NCBI RefSeq assembly: GCF_023653175.1
Contig: NZ_JAMNXL010000003.1
Location: 1 to 57,457 of the forward strand
Source of the DNA: Erythrobacter sp.
GTDB taxonomy: Bacteria; Pseudomonadota; Alphaproteobacteria; Sphingomonadales; Sphingomonadaceae
Length of the DNA stretch: 57,457 nucleotides
Direction of reading: 5' to 3'
The notes beneath the pieces were generated by a model. It saw only the letters and a program-made list of their open reading frames with translations, did not search any database and was not told where the DNA came from. Below, piece by piece: positions 47,028-56,977 of this stretch (its first letter is position 1; each line of letters opens with the position of its first letter). A program made the translations under genes and the position numbers.

Positions 47028-48581
47028 ATGGGCGGTATGGCAGGCGGAGACGCGGTGGCGGCGGCATGGGCGGCGTTGCGCGGATTGCCTCACCCGAAGC
47101 TTGCCGCGCTGTTCGCCGCCGATCCGGCGCGGCACGAGACGCTGACCCGCCAGATCGCATGGCCGGTCGCGCCTGGCAGCGAGGCCGAGGCGGGGATGCT
47201 GATCGATTTCTCCAAAACCCACCTGTCGGACGAGGCGCTGGTCGCCTTTGAAGCGCTCGCCGGGGCCGCGGGCTTCGGGGCCGCGCGGGAAAAACTGTTC
47301 GGCGGCGGGATCGTCAACCCCACCGAAGGCCGCGCCGCCACCCACGGCGCGCTGCGCGGCAGCGGCACGCCCGCGCAGGTGGAAGAGGCCGAGGCGCTGC
47401 TCGCGCGCATGGGCATGCTGGTGGAAGCCATTCACGAGGGCGCTTTGGGTGAGGTCAAGCACTGCATCGCGATCGGCATCGGCGGTTCGGCGCTGGGCCC
47501 GGCGCTCGCCATCGACGCGCTGACCCGCGATCTGGCGCTGGTCGATGTCCACGTGGTCTCGAATATCGACGGCCTTGCATTGGAACAGGCCTTTGCCGCC
47601 TGCGACCCCGAGACTACGCTGATCGCGGTCGCCTCCAAGACCTTCACCACCATCGAGACCATGACCAACGCCGCGAGCGCGCTGAAGTGGCTTGCCGACA
47701 ATGGCGTCGAGGATCCGGGCGGGCGCGTGGTCGCGCTCACCGCCGCGCCTGAAAAGGCGGTCGCATGGGGCGTGGACGAGACCCGCGTGCTCCCCTTCCC
47801 CGAGAGCGTCGGCGGGCGCTATTCGCTGTTCTCGAGCATCGGCTTCCCCATCGCGCTCGCGACCGGCATGGACGAGTTCCGGGCGATGCTGGCGGGGGCC
47901 AAGGCGGTCGACGATCATTTCCGCGAGACCGAGGGCCGCGCCAACGCGCCGCTGCTCGCCGCCTTCTGCGACCAGTATTACACGCGCCTGCGCGGCTGCC
48001 AGACCCGCGCGGTCTTCGCCTATGACGAGCGGCTCGCGCTCCTGCCCGACTATCTCCAGCAGCTCGAGATGGAATCCAACGGCAAGAGCGTGACTGCCGA
48101 GGGCGTGGCCGTAGACGGGGCGACCGCGGCGGTGACCTGGGGCGGGGTGGGGACCGATGGGCAGCACGCGGTGTTCCAGCTGCTCCATCAGGGCACGCAC
48201 CTCATCCCGGTCGATTTTCTGGTGAGCATCGCGCCGGGCGACGATCTCGACCCGGCGCATCACCGCATCCTGCTGATGAACTGCCTCGCGCAAGGCGCGG
48301 CGCTGATGGCGGGCAAGACCTCGGACGACCCCGCGCGCGCCTATGCTGGCGACCGGCCCTCGACCACCTTCCTCCTCGACGATTGCGACGCGGCGACGCT
48401 GGGCGCGCTGATCGCCTTCCACGAACAGCGCACCTTTGCGAACGCGGTGCTGATGGGGATCAACCCCTTCGACCAGTTCGGGGTGGAGCTGGGCAAGGCA
48501 ATCGCCAAGCAGATCGAGAGCGGGGAAGGCAGCTTTGACCCAAGCACCCGCGCGCTAATGGCGGCGGCGGGGTTGGGGTAA
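47028..48581 (+). CDS. pgi: Glucose-6-phosphate isomerase
   Basis: 517 residues from ATG 47028 with AAAGGGGAAC upstream; the track start is 72 codons early inside lepB's promoter. IGIGGSALGPALA, SKTFTTIETMTNA, GGRYSLFSSIGFPIA and QLEMESNGKSV are the substrate and catalytic segments; GTDGQHAVFQLLHQG holds the ring-opening His. It interconverts glucose-6-phosphate and fructose-6-phosphate. Divergent from lepB. Confidence 0.96.
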   Translation: MGGMAGGDAVAAAWAALRGLPHPKLAALFAADPARHETLTRQIAWPVAPGSEAEAGMLIDFSKTHLSDEALVAFEALAGAAGFGAAREKLFGGGIVNPTEGRAATHGALRGSGTPAQVEEAEALLARMGMLVEAIHEGALGEVKHCIAIGIGGSALGPALAIDALTRDLALVDVHVVSNIDGLALEQAFAACDPETTLIAVASKTFTTIETMTNAASALKWLADNGVEDPGGRVVALTAAPEKAVAWGVDETRVLPFPESVGGRYSLFSSIGFPIALATGMDEFRAMLAGAKAVDDHFRETEGRANAPLLAAFCDQYYTRLRGCQTRAVFAYDERLALLPDYLQQLEMESNGKSVTAEGVAVDGATAAVTWGGVGTDGQHAVFQLLHQGTHLIPVDFLVSIAPGDDLDPAHHRILLMNCLAQGAALMAGKTSDDPARAYAGDRPSTTFLLDDCDAATLGALIAFHEQRTFANAVLMGINPFDQFGVELGKAIAKQIESGEGSFDPSTRALMAAAGLG

Positions 48582-48827
48582 GCGCGTATTCGATTGACTT
48601 TCGGCCCGCCTGCGCCCACACGGCCCCCATCGAAGCGCGCTAGCCATGCGTGAAGCGGCGGACCTCTCCAAAAAATGTCCGCCCCGGCCGCGCCTCGGTT
48701 CTACCCCAAGACTTCCCTTTTCACGCGGGCGGTTTCAACCCCCGCGCCGCGCGTGGCGTGCCTTCGTGGACGATTGAGTCCGGGGCAGCCCAGCGCGCGT
48801 CGCAGATTATTTGCGAGTTACATCAAC

Positions 48828-50435
48828 ATGACCACTTTTGCTGACCTCGGGCTGTCGCAGCCCGTGCTTCAGGCCCTCGACATGAAGGGCTACACCATTC
48901 CCACCCCGATCCAGGCGCAGGCGATCCCAGCCGTGCTCAAGGGCCGCGACCTTCTCGGGATCGCGCAGACCGGCACCGGCAAGACTGCCGCTTTCATGCT
49001 CCCCAGCATCGACCGGCTGCGTGAGGCGGACAAGCCGATCCCGTTCAAGTCCTGCCGCATGCTGGTGCTCGCCCCGACCCGCGAGCTTGCCGTGCAGATC
49101 GCCGACAGCGCCAAGGATTATGGCGCGCTGGCGGGCCTCAAGGTCCAGTGCATCGTCGGTGGCACCTCAGTGGGCAAGGATCGCAACAAGCTCCATCGCG
49201 GCACCGACATTCTGGTCGCGACCCCGGGCCGCCTGCTCGACCTGATCGACCAGAAGGCGCTAAATCTGGCGGGCATCGAAATTCTGGTGCTCGACGAGGC
49301 TGACCAGATGCTCGACCTCGGCTTCATCCACGCGCTGCGCAAGATCCGCGAGCTCGCCCCCAAGGATCGCCAGACGCTGTTCTTCAGCGCGACCATGCCC
49401 AAGGCGATCAAGGAGCTGGTGAGCGGGTTCTGCAACAACCCCGTGCAGGTCTCGGTCACGCCGGAAAGCACCACCGCCGAACGCATCGACCAGTACCTCT
49501 TCATGGTGCAGCAGGACGAAAAGCTCAGCTTGCTCGAAATGATCCTCAAGGGCCGCCACACGGTGCCGGGCACCGTCGAACGCGTGTTGATCTTCACCCG
49601 TACCAAGCACGGCGCGGACCGGGTGGTGAAAAAGCTCGAACAGGCGGGCATTCCGGCCAACGCGATCCACGGCAACAAGTCGCAGCCCCAGCGCCAGCGC
49701 GCGCTCGAGGATTTCCGCAAGGCCCGCGTGCCGGTGCTGATCGCGACCGACGTTGCCGCGCGCGGGATCGACATTCCGGGCGTCAGCCACGTGATCAATT
49801 ACGAGCTGCCCAACGTGCCCGAACAATATGTCCACCGCATCGGGCGGACCGCGCGTGCGGGCAAGAGCGGGATCGCGATCGCCTTCTGTGCCGAGGATGA
49901 ACGTGCCTATCTCAAGGACATCCGCAAGACGACCGGCGCCGAGCTTGAGCGTCTGCCGCTGCCCGACAACTTCCGCGCGGTGGTGGAAGGCGAGGGGCCG
50001 GAAAAGCCTGCTCCCCGCCAGCCGGTCAAGCGCGTGCAGGCCCGTCCGCTCGGGCAGCGCGGGGCCGCCAAAGGTGACCGCCGCCCCGAACAACGCGGCG
50101 AGCGTCGTCCGCAGCAGGGCGAACCGCGCCGCGCAGAAGGCGACCGCCGTCCGCAGGGCGGGGAGCGTCGTGCGGAAGGCGAACGTCGCCCGCCGCAGAG
50201 TGATCGCAAGCCGCAGGGCGAACGTCGGCCTGCCGATGCACCTGGCGGTGATCGCCGTGCCTTTGGCGGTGCCAAGCCCGGCGGTAACGGCGGCAATGGC
50301 GGCGGCCAGCGTCACCCCGGCGGCGGGCGTCCGGCCGGTAGCGGCGGTGGCAACGGCGGCGGAGGCAACCGCGGTCGCGGTCGTCCCGGTGGTGGTGGTG
50401 GTGGCGGGGGTCGTCCCCGCGCCGCGCAGGGCTGA
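48828..50435 (+). CDS. DEAD-box RNA helicase, RhlE-like, with basic Gly-rich tail
   Basis: 535 residues from ATG 48828. Q motif GYTIPTPIQAQ, Walker A AQTGTGKT (46-53), PTRELA, TPGRLLD, DEADQMLDLGF, FSATMP and HRIGRTARAG form a complete helicase core. From about residue 400 the tail is low complexity, with repeated GERRP/GDRRP units and then Gly-rich blocks with Arg, similar to RGG-type RNA-binding tails. It probably remodels RNA in ribosome assembly or decay. The 246-bp gap upstream may hold a long leader, as in cold-inducible helicases, but no conserved motif is visible. Confidence 0.93.
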   Translation: MTTFADLGLSQPVLQALDMKGYTIPTPIQAQAIPAVLKGRDLLGIAQTGTGKTAAFMLPSIDRLREADKPIPFKSCRMLVLAPTRELAVQIADSAKDYGALAGLKVQCIVGGTSVGKDRNKLHRGTDILVATPGRLLDLIDQKALNLAGIEILVLDEADQMLDLGFIHALRKIRELAPKDRQTLFFSATMPKAIKELVSGFCNNPVQVSVTPESTTAERIDQYLFMVQQDEKLSLLEMILKGRHTVPGTVERVLIFTRTKHGADRVVKKLEQAGIPANAIHGNKSQPQRQRALEDFRKARVPVLIATDVAARGIDIPGVSHVINYELPNVPEQYVHRIGRTARAGKSGIAIAFCAEDERAYLKDIRKTTGAELERLPLPDNFRAVVEGEGPEKPAPRQPVKRVQARPLGQRGAAKGDRRPEQRGERRPQQGEPRRAEGDRRPQGGERRAEGERRPPQSDRKPQGERRPADAPGGDRRAFGGAKPGGNGGNGGGQRHPGGGRPAGSGGGNGGGGNRGRGRPGGGGGGGGRPRAAQG

Positions 50436-50477
50436 TCCGCGCGGCATTGCGACTTTAGTCTGAAATACTGGATTTCG

Positions 50478-50505
50478 GGCCCCGATGGTTGCCGCCATCG
50501 GGGCC
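50478..50505 (+). terminator. Terminator after the RhlE-like helicase
   Basis: GGCCCCGATGG and CCATCGGGGCC form a perfect 11-bp stem with a 6-nt loop (TTGCCG), followed by TTCGCC. It sits between the helicase stop and gor. Confidence 0.75.
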
Positions 50506-50544
50506 TTCGCCCATATGCGCTTGCGACTAATCGGGAGCGGCGCA

Positions 50545-51897
50545 ATGGCTGACGAATACGACTATGATCTCTTCACCATCGGCGCAGGCTCGGGCGGGGT
50601 GCGCGCCAGTCGCATTGCCGCCGCCCACGGCGCGCGTGTCGCGGTCGCCGAGGAGTACCGCGTCGGCGGCACTTGCGTCATCCGCGGCTGCGTGCCCAAG
50701 AAGATGCTCGTCTACGGCGCGCACTTCGCCGAGGACCTCGTCGACGCCCAGCATTTCGGCTGGACCATCGGCGAGAAGAGCTTCGACTGGGCGGCCTTGC
50801 GCGATCATGTGCAGAAGGACGTTAGCCGGCTCGAGGGGCTCTATGGGCAGACCCTCGGCAACCACAATGTCACCATCTATGCCGAGCGCGCGACGATCAC
50901 CGGGACGCACGAGATCACGCTGGCGAGCGGCAAGGTGGTTACTGCCAAGTACATCCTCGTTGCCACCGGCGCGCGCCCGCTGGTGCCGAGCTTCCCCGGC
51001 AGTGAGCATGTCATCACCTCGAACGAGGCGTTCCACCTGGGACAGCTCCCGCGCCGCATCCTGATCGCCGGCGGGGGCTATATCGCCAATGAATTCGCCG
51101 GGATCTTCAACGAATTCGGCTGCAAGGTGACGATCGCCAACCGCTCGGACACGATCCTGCGGAGCTACGACGCTTCCCTACGCGACCGGCTACTCCAGAT
51201 CTCGATGGTCAAGGGCATCCACTTCCTCTTCAACACCGAGTTCGAGAGTATCGAAAAGCAAGCTGATGGCACGCTGCTGGTCAAGCTGACCGGGCAGGAG
51301 CCGGAAGAATATGACGCGGTGATGGTCGCCACTGGGCGCGTGCCCAACACCGAAGGGCTCGGGCTCGAGGCAGTCGGCGTCGAACTCGGCAAGAAGGGCG
51401 AGATCGTGGTCGATGCCTTCAGCAAGACCAACATCGACCACATCTATGCCGTGGGCGACGTGACCGACCGAGTGCAGCTCACCCCCGTGGCGATCCGCGA
51501 GGGCCAGGCCTTTGCCGACAGCGTGTTCGGCGAGGGCGAACCCTATGCGGTCGACCATTCCTGCGTGCCCAGTGCCGTCTTCAGCCACCCGCCCATCGCC
51601 GCTGTCGGCCTGACCGAAAGCGAGGCGCGCAACACGCTCGGCAATATCAAGGTTTACCAGTCGGACTTTCGCCCGATGAAGAACGTGGTCGCCGGGCGCA
51701 ACGAGCGCAGCCTCTACAAGATGATCGTCGATGCCGCGAATGACCGGATCGTCGGCATCCACATGATCGGCCCCGAAGCGCCCGAAATCATGCAGGCCGC
51801 CGCGATCGCGGTGAAGGCGAAGCTCACCAAGGCCGATTTCGACGCGACGGTGGCGATCCACCCGACTATGGCCGAGGAACTGGTGCTGTTCAAATAG
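50545..51897 (+). CDS. gor: Glutathione-disulfide reductase
   Basis: 450 residues from ATG 50545 with CGGGAG upstream; earlier track ATG lies in the terminator region. IGAGSGGVRASRIAA binds FAD, GGTCVIRGCVPKKML holds the redox-active disulfide, IAGGGYIANEFAG binds NADPH, and VGDVTDRVQLTPVA and the C-terminal DATVAIHPTMAEE (His-Glu) complete the family pattern. It reduces oxidised glutathione with NADPH in the cytosol. Confidence 0.96.
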   Translation: MADEYDYDLFTIGAGSGGVRASRIAAAHGARVAVAEEYRVGGTCVIRGCVPKKMLVYGAHFAEDLVDAQHFGWTIGEKSFDWAALRDHVQKDVSRLEGLYGQTLGNHNVTIYAERATITGTHEITLASGKVVTAKYILVATGARPLVPSFPGSEHVITSNEAFHLGQLPRRILIAGGGYIANEFAGIFNEFGCKVTIANRSDTILRSYDASLRDRLLQISMVKGIHFLFNTEFESIEKQADGTLLVKLTGQEPEEYDAVMVATGRVPNTEGLGLEAVGVELGKKGEIVVDAFSKTNIDHIYAVGDVTDRVQLTPVAIREGQAFADSVFGEGEPYAVDHSCVPSAVFSHPPIAAVGLTESEARNTLGNIKVYQSDFRPMKNVVAGRNERSLYKMIVDAANDRIVGIHMIGPEAPEIMQAAAIAVKAKLTKADFDATVAIHPTMAEELVLFK

Positions 51898-51921
51898 GGG
51901 CGCGCCAGAGGGGGATCGGCG

Positions 51922-52644
51922 ATGAACGTAAATGGCAAGGCGGTGCTGCTGACCGGCGGCAGCGCAGGCATCGGGCGCGAGATCGCGCGGCAATTGCAGG
52001 CCAAGGGCGCAGCTGTGCTGCTCACCGGGCGCGATCCTGCGCGGCTGGCGGCGATGGCGGCGGAAGGGTTCGAGACCCTCGCCGCCGATCTGTCGAGCGC
52101 GGCGGGCGTCGATGCGCTGGTCGCAGGCCTGGGCGAGCGGCCGGTTGATATTCTCATCAACAATGCCGGCCTCGGCGTGGCGCATGATGTGCGCAATGCC
52201 TTGCCCGATCCCGATGCGGCGGACGGGTGTCTTTATGCCAACCTATCAGCGCCGATCCGCCTGATCTCCGCGCTGCTCCCGCGCCTGCGGGCCCGGCCGG
52301 AAGCGGCGATCATCAACGTCACCAGCGGCCTTGCGATCGCGCCCAACACCGCCAGTTCGGTCTATTGCGCCAGCAAGGCGGGCCTGCGCTCCTACACCAT
52401 GGCCCTGCGCGCGCAGCTGGCGGGCGAGCCGATCCACGTGATCGAGGCGCTGCCGCCGGTGGTCGACACCCAGATGACCGCCGATCGCGACATGTCCAAG
52501 ATGCCGCCGCAGGAATGCGCCCGCCAGATCATCGCAGCGCTGGAGAACAATCGGCCCGAGGCCAATGTCGGCATGGTGAAGCTGCTGCGCGCGGTCTATT
52601 CGCTCTCGCCCGCACTGGCGCGCAGTGTGATGCGGCGGTTCTAG
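51922..52644 (+). CDS. Short-chain dehydrogenase/reductase
   Basis: 240 residues. GGSAGIGREIA is the cofactor-binding loop, INNAGLG the structural motif, SGLAIAPN...YCASKAG gives the catalytic Ser, Tyr and Lys. It resembles DltE-type SDRs but the substrate is unknown. It starts 24 nt after gor with AGGGGGAT upstream and may be co-transcribed. The stop overlaps that of the convergent FAD oxidoreductase. Confidence 0.9.
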   Translation: MNVNGKAVLLTGGSAGIGREIARQLQAKGAAVLLTGRDPARLAAMAAEGFETLAADLSSAAGVDALVAGLGERPVDILINNAGLGVAHDVRNALPDPDAADGCLYANLSAPIRLISALLPRLRARPEAAIINVTSGLAIAPNTASSVYCASKAGLRSYTMALRAQLAGEPIHVIEALPPVVDTQMTADRDMSKMPPQECARQIIAALENNRPEANVGMVKLLRAVYSLSPALARSVMRRF

Positions 52645-53744
52645 GCGCCGAGGCGGGCGGGCGAGAAGGTCTTGAACGTCAGCCCCGCCTCCGCCGCGTC
52701 CTCGGGGAAGGGCAGTCCCAGCGCCGCCGCCGCCGCGACCCGCGAGAGGGCAGGGGCAGTCTGGAACCCCGCGCCGCCTTGCCCGGCACACCATATGAAC
52801 CCCGCCGCGCCCGCCGCCGCGCCGATCACCGGCAGCTCGTCCGGGGCAAAGCTCCTGAGCCCCGCCCAGCTGTGGCTGATCCGGCGGATGGTTAGAGTAG
52901 TGGCCTGCTCCACCCGGTCCGCGGCGATTGCCTTGTCGAGCTCCTCGGCGGCCGCATCGCAGGGGTCGGACGGGGTCTGGTCCATGTGCGACGCCAGCAA
53001 CTGCCCCCGGCCTTCGGGGAGCAGGTAGAAGCCTTCGCCCACCGTCTTGGTGAAGGGCCAGCGGCTGACATCCTCGTCTTGCGGAGCGGCGAAGCTGATG
53101 ACCGTGCGACGGCGCGGTTCGATGCCCACCGGCGTCACGCCCGCCATCCGCGCGATCCCGTCCGCCCAGGCTCCGGCGGCGTTGACGAGGATCGGGGCGG
53201 AAAAGTCCCCCGCCGGGGTCGTGAGCCGCCACACATCGCCCTCGTGCGCGATTGCGCTCACCCGCGCCCCTGTCACCAGCGCACCGCCCGCCGCCTTGAG
53301 CGCCGCCGCGTGGGATTGGAGCATCGCGTGAGTATCGAGCTTCAGCGATCCATGGTCGATCAGCGCCGCGGCACAGGCCTCCGCCCGCAACACCGGCATC
53401 AGCCCGCGCGCTGCATCGGGGCCGACGCGGGTGTAGTTACAACCGAACTGGTGGTGCACCTCTTCCAGCGCATCAAGCGCGGCGATCTCGCCTTCCGCAG
53501 CAATATGCAGCGCCGGGTGGAGGCCGCCATGCTCCGCCAGCGCGCCCATGCTCAGCGCGGTGAGCGTGCGCACCACCGTCTCGCCCAGCCCGTAATGCGC
53601 AAAGGCCACCGAGCGACCCGAGGCGTGGTAGCCGGGCGCGCTCTCGGCCTCGAGCACCGTTACCGCAGCATGGGGCGCGATCCGAGCGGCTACCGACAGC
53701 CCCGCGATCCCGCCGCCGATCACCAGCACATCACTCCGCTTCAC
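52641..53744 (-). CDS. FAD-dependent oxidoreductase of the D-amino-acid/glycine oxidase family
   Basis: 367 residues. VLVIGGGIAGLSVAARIA and VLEAESAPGYHASGRS are the dinucleotide-binding start and FAD ribose region of DAO-family enzymes; LVNAAGAWADGIARMAG and FIWCAGQGGAGFQTAPAL are also typical. Substrates are amino or hydroxy acids; which one cannot be told. Convergent with the SDR. Confidence 0.88.
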   Translation of the reverse strand: MKRSDVLVIGGGIAGLSVAARIAPHAAVTVLEAESAPGYHASGRSVAFAHYGLGETVVRTLTALSMGALAEHGGLHPALHIAAEGEIAALDALEEVHHQFGCNYTRVGPDAARGLMPVLRAEACAAALIDHGSLKLDTHAMLQSHAAALKAAGGALVTGARVSAIAHEGDVWRLTTPAGDFSAPILVNAAGAWADGIARMAGVTPVGIEPRRRTVISFAAPQDEDVSRWPFTKTVGEGFYLLPEGRGQLLASHMDQTPSDPCDAAAEELDKAIAADRVEQATTLTIRRISHSWAGLRSFAPDELPVIGAAAGAAGFIWCAGQGGAGFQTAPALSRVAAAAALGLPFPEDAAEAGLTFKTFSPARLGA

Positions 53745-53837
53745 TCGCTACCTCCCGCCACTTTTGCCACGTTGACGCCCCGCGCGCGCTAAGGCAACGC
53801 GTGTCGACAAGAGACCGCCCAAGAGAGGATCGCCGCC

Positions 53838-55370
53838 GTGTCCGCCAACATCGCCGAAATGGAACGCCGCCGCGAAGCTGCCCGGATGGGCGGGGGGGCC
53901 AAGCGCATCGAAGCCCAGCACGCCAAGGGCAAGCTGACCGCGCGCGAGCGGCTCGATGTGCTGCTCGACGAAGGCAGCTTCGAAGAGATCGACACCTATG
54001 TCGAGCATGACTGCATCGACTTCGGCATGGAGACCCAGCGCATCCCCGGTGACGGGGTAGTGACCGGCAGCGGCACCATTAATGGCCGGCTGGTCTATGT
54101 CTTCTCGCAGGATTTCACCGTCTTCGGCGGCTCGCTGTCCAAGCGCCACGCGGAGAAGATCTGCAAGGTGATGGATACCGCGATGAAGGTCGGCGCGCCG
54201 GTGATCGGCCTCAACGATTCGGGCGGGGCGCGGATTCAGGAAGGCGTTGCTTCGCTGGGCGGCTATGCCGAGGTTTTCCAGAGGAACGTGCTGGCAAGCG
54301 GCGTCATTCCCCAGATCAGCCTCATCATGGGGCCGTGCGCGGGCGGGGCGGTCTACAGCCCGGCGATGACCGACTTCATCTTCATGGTGAAGGATTCGAG
54401 CTACATGTTCGTCACCGGCCCGGACGTAGTGAAGACCGTCACCAACGAGGTCGTGACGCAGGAGGAACTGGGCGGGGCGATCACCCACACCACCAAGACC
54501 TCGGTTGCCGATCTCGCCTACGAGAACGATATCGAGGCGCTGCTCGCCACCCGGCGCTTCGTCGATTTCCTGCCGCTCTCCAACCGCGAGGCGGTGCCCG
54601 AACTGCCCACCAGCGACCCGTGGGACCGGCTGGAGATGAGCCTCGACACGCTCATCCCCGACAACGCCAACCAGCCCTACGACATGCACGAGGTCATCAC
54701 CAAGGTGCTGGACGAAGGCGATTTCTTCGAGATCCAGCCAGCGCACGCGGGCAACATCATCTGCGGCTTCGGCCGGGTGGAGGGGCGCACCGTCGGCGTG
54801 GTGGCCAACCAGCCGATGGTGCTGGCAGGCGTGCTCGACATCAATTCCTCGAAGAAAGCCGCGCGCTTCGTGCGCTTCTGCGACGCCTTCGAGATCCCGA
54901 TCCTGACGTTTGTGGACGTCCCCGGCTTCCTTCCGGGCACCGCGCAGGAGCTGGGCGGGATCATCAAGCACGGGGCCAAGCTGCTCTTCGCCTATGCCGA
55001 GGCGACCGTGCCCAAGATCACCGTCATCACCCGCAAGGCTTACGGCGGGGCCTATGACGTGATGGCGAGCAAGCACCTGCGGGGCGATTTGAACTACGCA
55101 TGGCCCACGGCGGAAATCGCGGTGATGGGCGCGAAGGGCGCGGTGGAGATCATCTTCCGCTCCGAAAAGGACGACCCCGCCAAAATCGCCGAGCGGACCA
55201 AGGAATACGAAGACCGCTTCGCCAACCCCTTCGTGGCGGCATCGCGCGGCTATATCGACGAGGTGATCCACCCGCACTCGACCCGCCGCCGGATCGCGCT
55301 GGGGCTAAGGAAGCTGCGGACGAAGCAGTTGGAGAACCCGTGGAAGAAGCATGACAATATTCCGCTATGA
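53838..55370 (+). CDS. pccB: Propionyl-CoA carboxylase beta subunit
   Basis: 510 residues from GTG 53838 with AGAGAGGA upstream. Carboxyltransferase motifs include [67 protein letters not shown] and [17 protein letters not shown]. With a biotinylated alpha subunit (not in the window) it carboxylates propionyl-CoA to methylmalonyl-CoA. It heads an operon that continues with mce and methylmalonyl-CoA mutase, which supports propionyl-CoA rather than other acyl-CoAs as substrate. Confidence 0.95.
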   Translation: MSANIAEMERRREAARMGGGAKRIEAQHAKGKLTARERLDVLLDEGSFEEIDTYVEHDCIDFGMETQRIPGDGVVTGSGTINGRLVYVFSQDFTVFGGSLSKRHAEKICKVMDTAMKVGAPVIGLNDSGGARIQEGVASLGGYAEVFQRNVLASGVIPQISLIMGPCAGGAVYSPAMTDFIFMVKDSSYMFVTGPDVVKTVTNEVVTQEELGGAITHTTKTSVADLAYENDIEALLATRRFVDFLPLSNREAVPELPTSDPWDRLEMSLDTLIPDNANQPYDMHEVITKVLDEGDFFEIQPAHAGNIICGFGRVEGRTVGVVANQPMVLAGVLDINSSKKAARFVRFCDAFEIPILTFVDVPGFLPGTAQELGGIIKHGAKLLFAYAEATVPKITVITRKAYGGAYDVMASKHLRGDLNYAWPTAEIAVMGAKGAVEIIFRSEKDDPAKIAERTKEYEDRFANPFVAASRGYIDEVIHPHSTRRRIALGLRKLRTKQLENPWKKHDNIPL

Positions 55371-55624
55371 GTGACTTTTATCTCATACTTGGGGCTGGAT
55401 CGCTCTGCCTACTTGCCGTCTCCTTGCTCTCATGGCGGAAGGCATCCGAGGCTAATGCGTCCGGCGAGTTGATTGTCAGAACCGCCGGGCTAATGCCGGA
55501 ACTCGTTATCAGGCGCGTTGATAATCCAAAACGCTTCGCAGCCGAATTGATGTTCCTGCGCCTCGTTCCAGGGACAGCATTTGTTGCTAGCTGTATTGGA
55601 ATTTTGATGATGGGAATCTTGTGA
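55367..55624 (+). CDS. Small membrane protein between pccB and mce
   Basis: 85 residues; ATG overlaps the pccB stop (ATGA) and the stop overlaps the mce start, so it is read as part of the operon. Hydrophobic segments [20 protein letters not shown] and [20 protein letters not shown] flank a short soluble part. Base composition is visibly lower in GC than pccB and mce. I do not recognise a family. It may be a recent arrival in the operon. Confidence 0.65.
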   Translation: MSDFYLILGAGSLCLLAVSLLSWRKASEANASGELIVRTAGLMPELVIRRVDNPKRFAAELMFLRLVPGTAFVASCIGILMMGIL

Positions 55625-56076
55625 TGAAACTCGGCCGCTTGAACCACATCGGGGTCGCCACGCCCTCCATCGCGGACTCGATTGTGTTCTACCGCGACGT
55701 GATGGGCGCGACCAAGATTCACACGCCGTTCGACCTGCCCGAACAGGGCGTGAAGGTTTGCTTCGTCGACACCCCCGGCGCGGACGGGGCGATGAATGGC
55801 ACGCAGATCGAGCTGATCGAGCCGCTGGGGGAGAACTCCACGCTGGCAGGCTTCATCGCCAAGAACCCCTTGGGCGGGCAGCATCACCTGTGCTTTGAGG
55901 TGCCCGACATCGCCGAGGCCCGCAGCGAGTTCGAGGCGCTCGGCAAGCGCATCCTCGGCCCCACGCGGATCGGCGCGCACGGCACCCCTATCTTTTTCGT
56001 CCATCCCAAGGACATGGGCGGCATGCTTACCGAGATCATGGAGACCCCGCGCGAGGATGCGCACTGGTCGAATTGA
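55624..56076 (+). CDS. mce: Methylmalonyl-CoA epimerase
   Basis: 150 residues from ATG 55624 (a GTG one codon earlier is also possible). KLGRLNHIGVATPSI starts the first vicinal-oxygen-chelate module with a metal-binding His; GGQHHLCFEVPDI and the C-terminal HPKDMGGMLTEIME give the other ligands. It interconverts (S)- and (R)-methylmalonyl-CoA between carboxylase and mutase. Confidence 0.95.
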   Translation: MKLGRLNHIGVATPSIADSIVFYRDVMGATKIHTPFDLPEQGVKVCFVDTPGADGAMNGTQIELIEPLGENSTLAGFIAKNPLGGQHHLCFEVPDIAEARSEFEALGKRILGPTRIGAHGTPIFFVHPKDMGGMLTEIMETPREDAHWSN

Positions 56077-56084
56077 GAACAAAC

Positions 56085-56171
56085 CCCCGCCCCGGACTTG
56101 ATCCGGGGCCCAGCTTCTTTTGACACCGGTGCAGAAGAAAGCGGGGCCCCGGCTCGGTGGCCGGGGCGGGG
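56085..56171. repeat. 87-bp imperfect inverted repeat
   Basis: Perfect 11-bp outer arms CCCCGCCCCGG (56085-56095) and CCGGGGCGGGG (56161-56171) enclose a second imperfect pair, CCGGGGCCCAGCTTCTTTT against AGAAGAAAGCGGGGCCCCGG. It lies between mce and the enoyl-CoA hydratase. The GGGGCCCAGCTTC core recurs at 57015, so it is likely a dispersed palindromic repeat. Confidence 0.7.
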
Positions 56172-56191
56172 AAATAAAGAGGTTGAAAAGA

Positions 56192-56977
56192 ATGTCCTAC
56201 GAAACCATCCGCGCTGAACGCGAAGGCCCGCTGCTCACCATCACCCTCAACCGCCCGGAGCGGCTCAATGCCATGCCGCCGAAGATGGCGGACGAGTTGG
56301 GGCAGGCGTTCTACGACCTCGGTGACGCGCGCGCAGTGCTGATCACCGGCGAGGGCAAGGGTTTTTGCTCGGGCGCGGACCTCTCCGCACGCGGCGACGG
56401 CAGCGCGCTGAGCGGCAAGGGCGGTAGCCATGAGGCGCTGATCAATCACTACAACCCCGCGATCAGCCAATTGCTGCGCGCGAGTGTGCCGGTGATCTGC
56501 GCGGTCAACGGCCCGGCGGCAGGTGTGGGGTGCAGCCTCGCGCTGGCGGCGGATTTCACCATTGCCGCCAAGAGCGCCTACTTCCTGCAAGCCTTCGTCA
56601 ACATCGGCCTCGTGCCCGATGGCGGCTCGACCTGGCTGCTGACCCGCGCCATCGGCCGCGCGCGCGCCACGCGGATGATGATGCTGGGCGAGAAGATTTC
56701 CGGCCAGCAGGCCGAGGAATGGGGTCTCGTCTACAAGTGCGTCGAGGATGCCGACCTGATGACCGAGGCGCGCGCGCTGGCCGAGAAGCTCGCGAACGGC
56801 CCGACGATCGCCTACGCCACAATGAAGCGCAACATCGCCACCGCGCTCGACCAGAACCTCCAGATGGTGCTGCTCGCCGAGGCCGAGGGCCAGCGCATCG
56901 CGGGCGCGACGAAGGACGCGATGGAGGGCGGCATGGCCTTCCTCCAGAAGCGCAAGGCGGAGTTCAAGGGTCAATAG
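56192..56977 (+). CDS. Enoyl-CoA hydratase/isomerase family protein
   Basis: 261 residues from ATG 56192; the ORF-track start reads through the upstream repeat. Crotonase signatures: TITLNRPERLNAM, ITGEGKGFCSGADLSARG (oxyanion hole), and CAVNGPAAGVGCSLALAAD, with FVNIGLVPDGGSTWLL resembling PaaG-type members carrying an Asp rather than Glu. It acts on a CoA thioester, probably a hydratase or isomerase feeding the propionyl-CoA operon. GAGGTTGAAAAG precedes the ATG. Confidence 0.92.
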   Translation: MSYETIRAEREGPLLTITLNRPERLNAMPPKMADELGQAFYDLGDARAVLITGEGKGFCSGADLSARGDGSALSGKGGSHEALINHYNPAISQLLRASVPVICAVNGPAAGVGCSLALAADFTIAAKSAYFLQAFVNIGLVPDGGSTWLLTRAIGRARATRMMMLGEKISGQQAEEWGLVYKCVEDADLMTEARALAEKLANGPTIAYATMKRNIATALDQNLQMVLLAEAEGQRIAGATKDAMEGGMAFLQKRKAEFKGQ

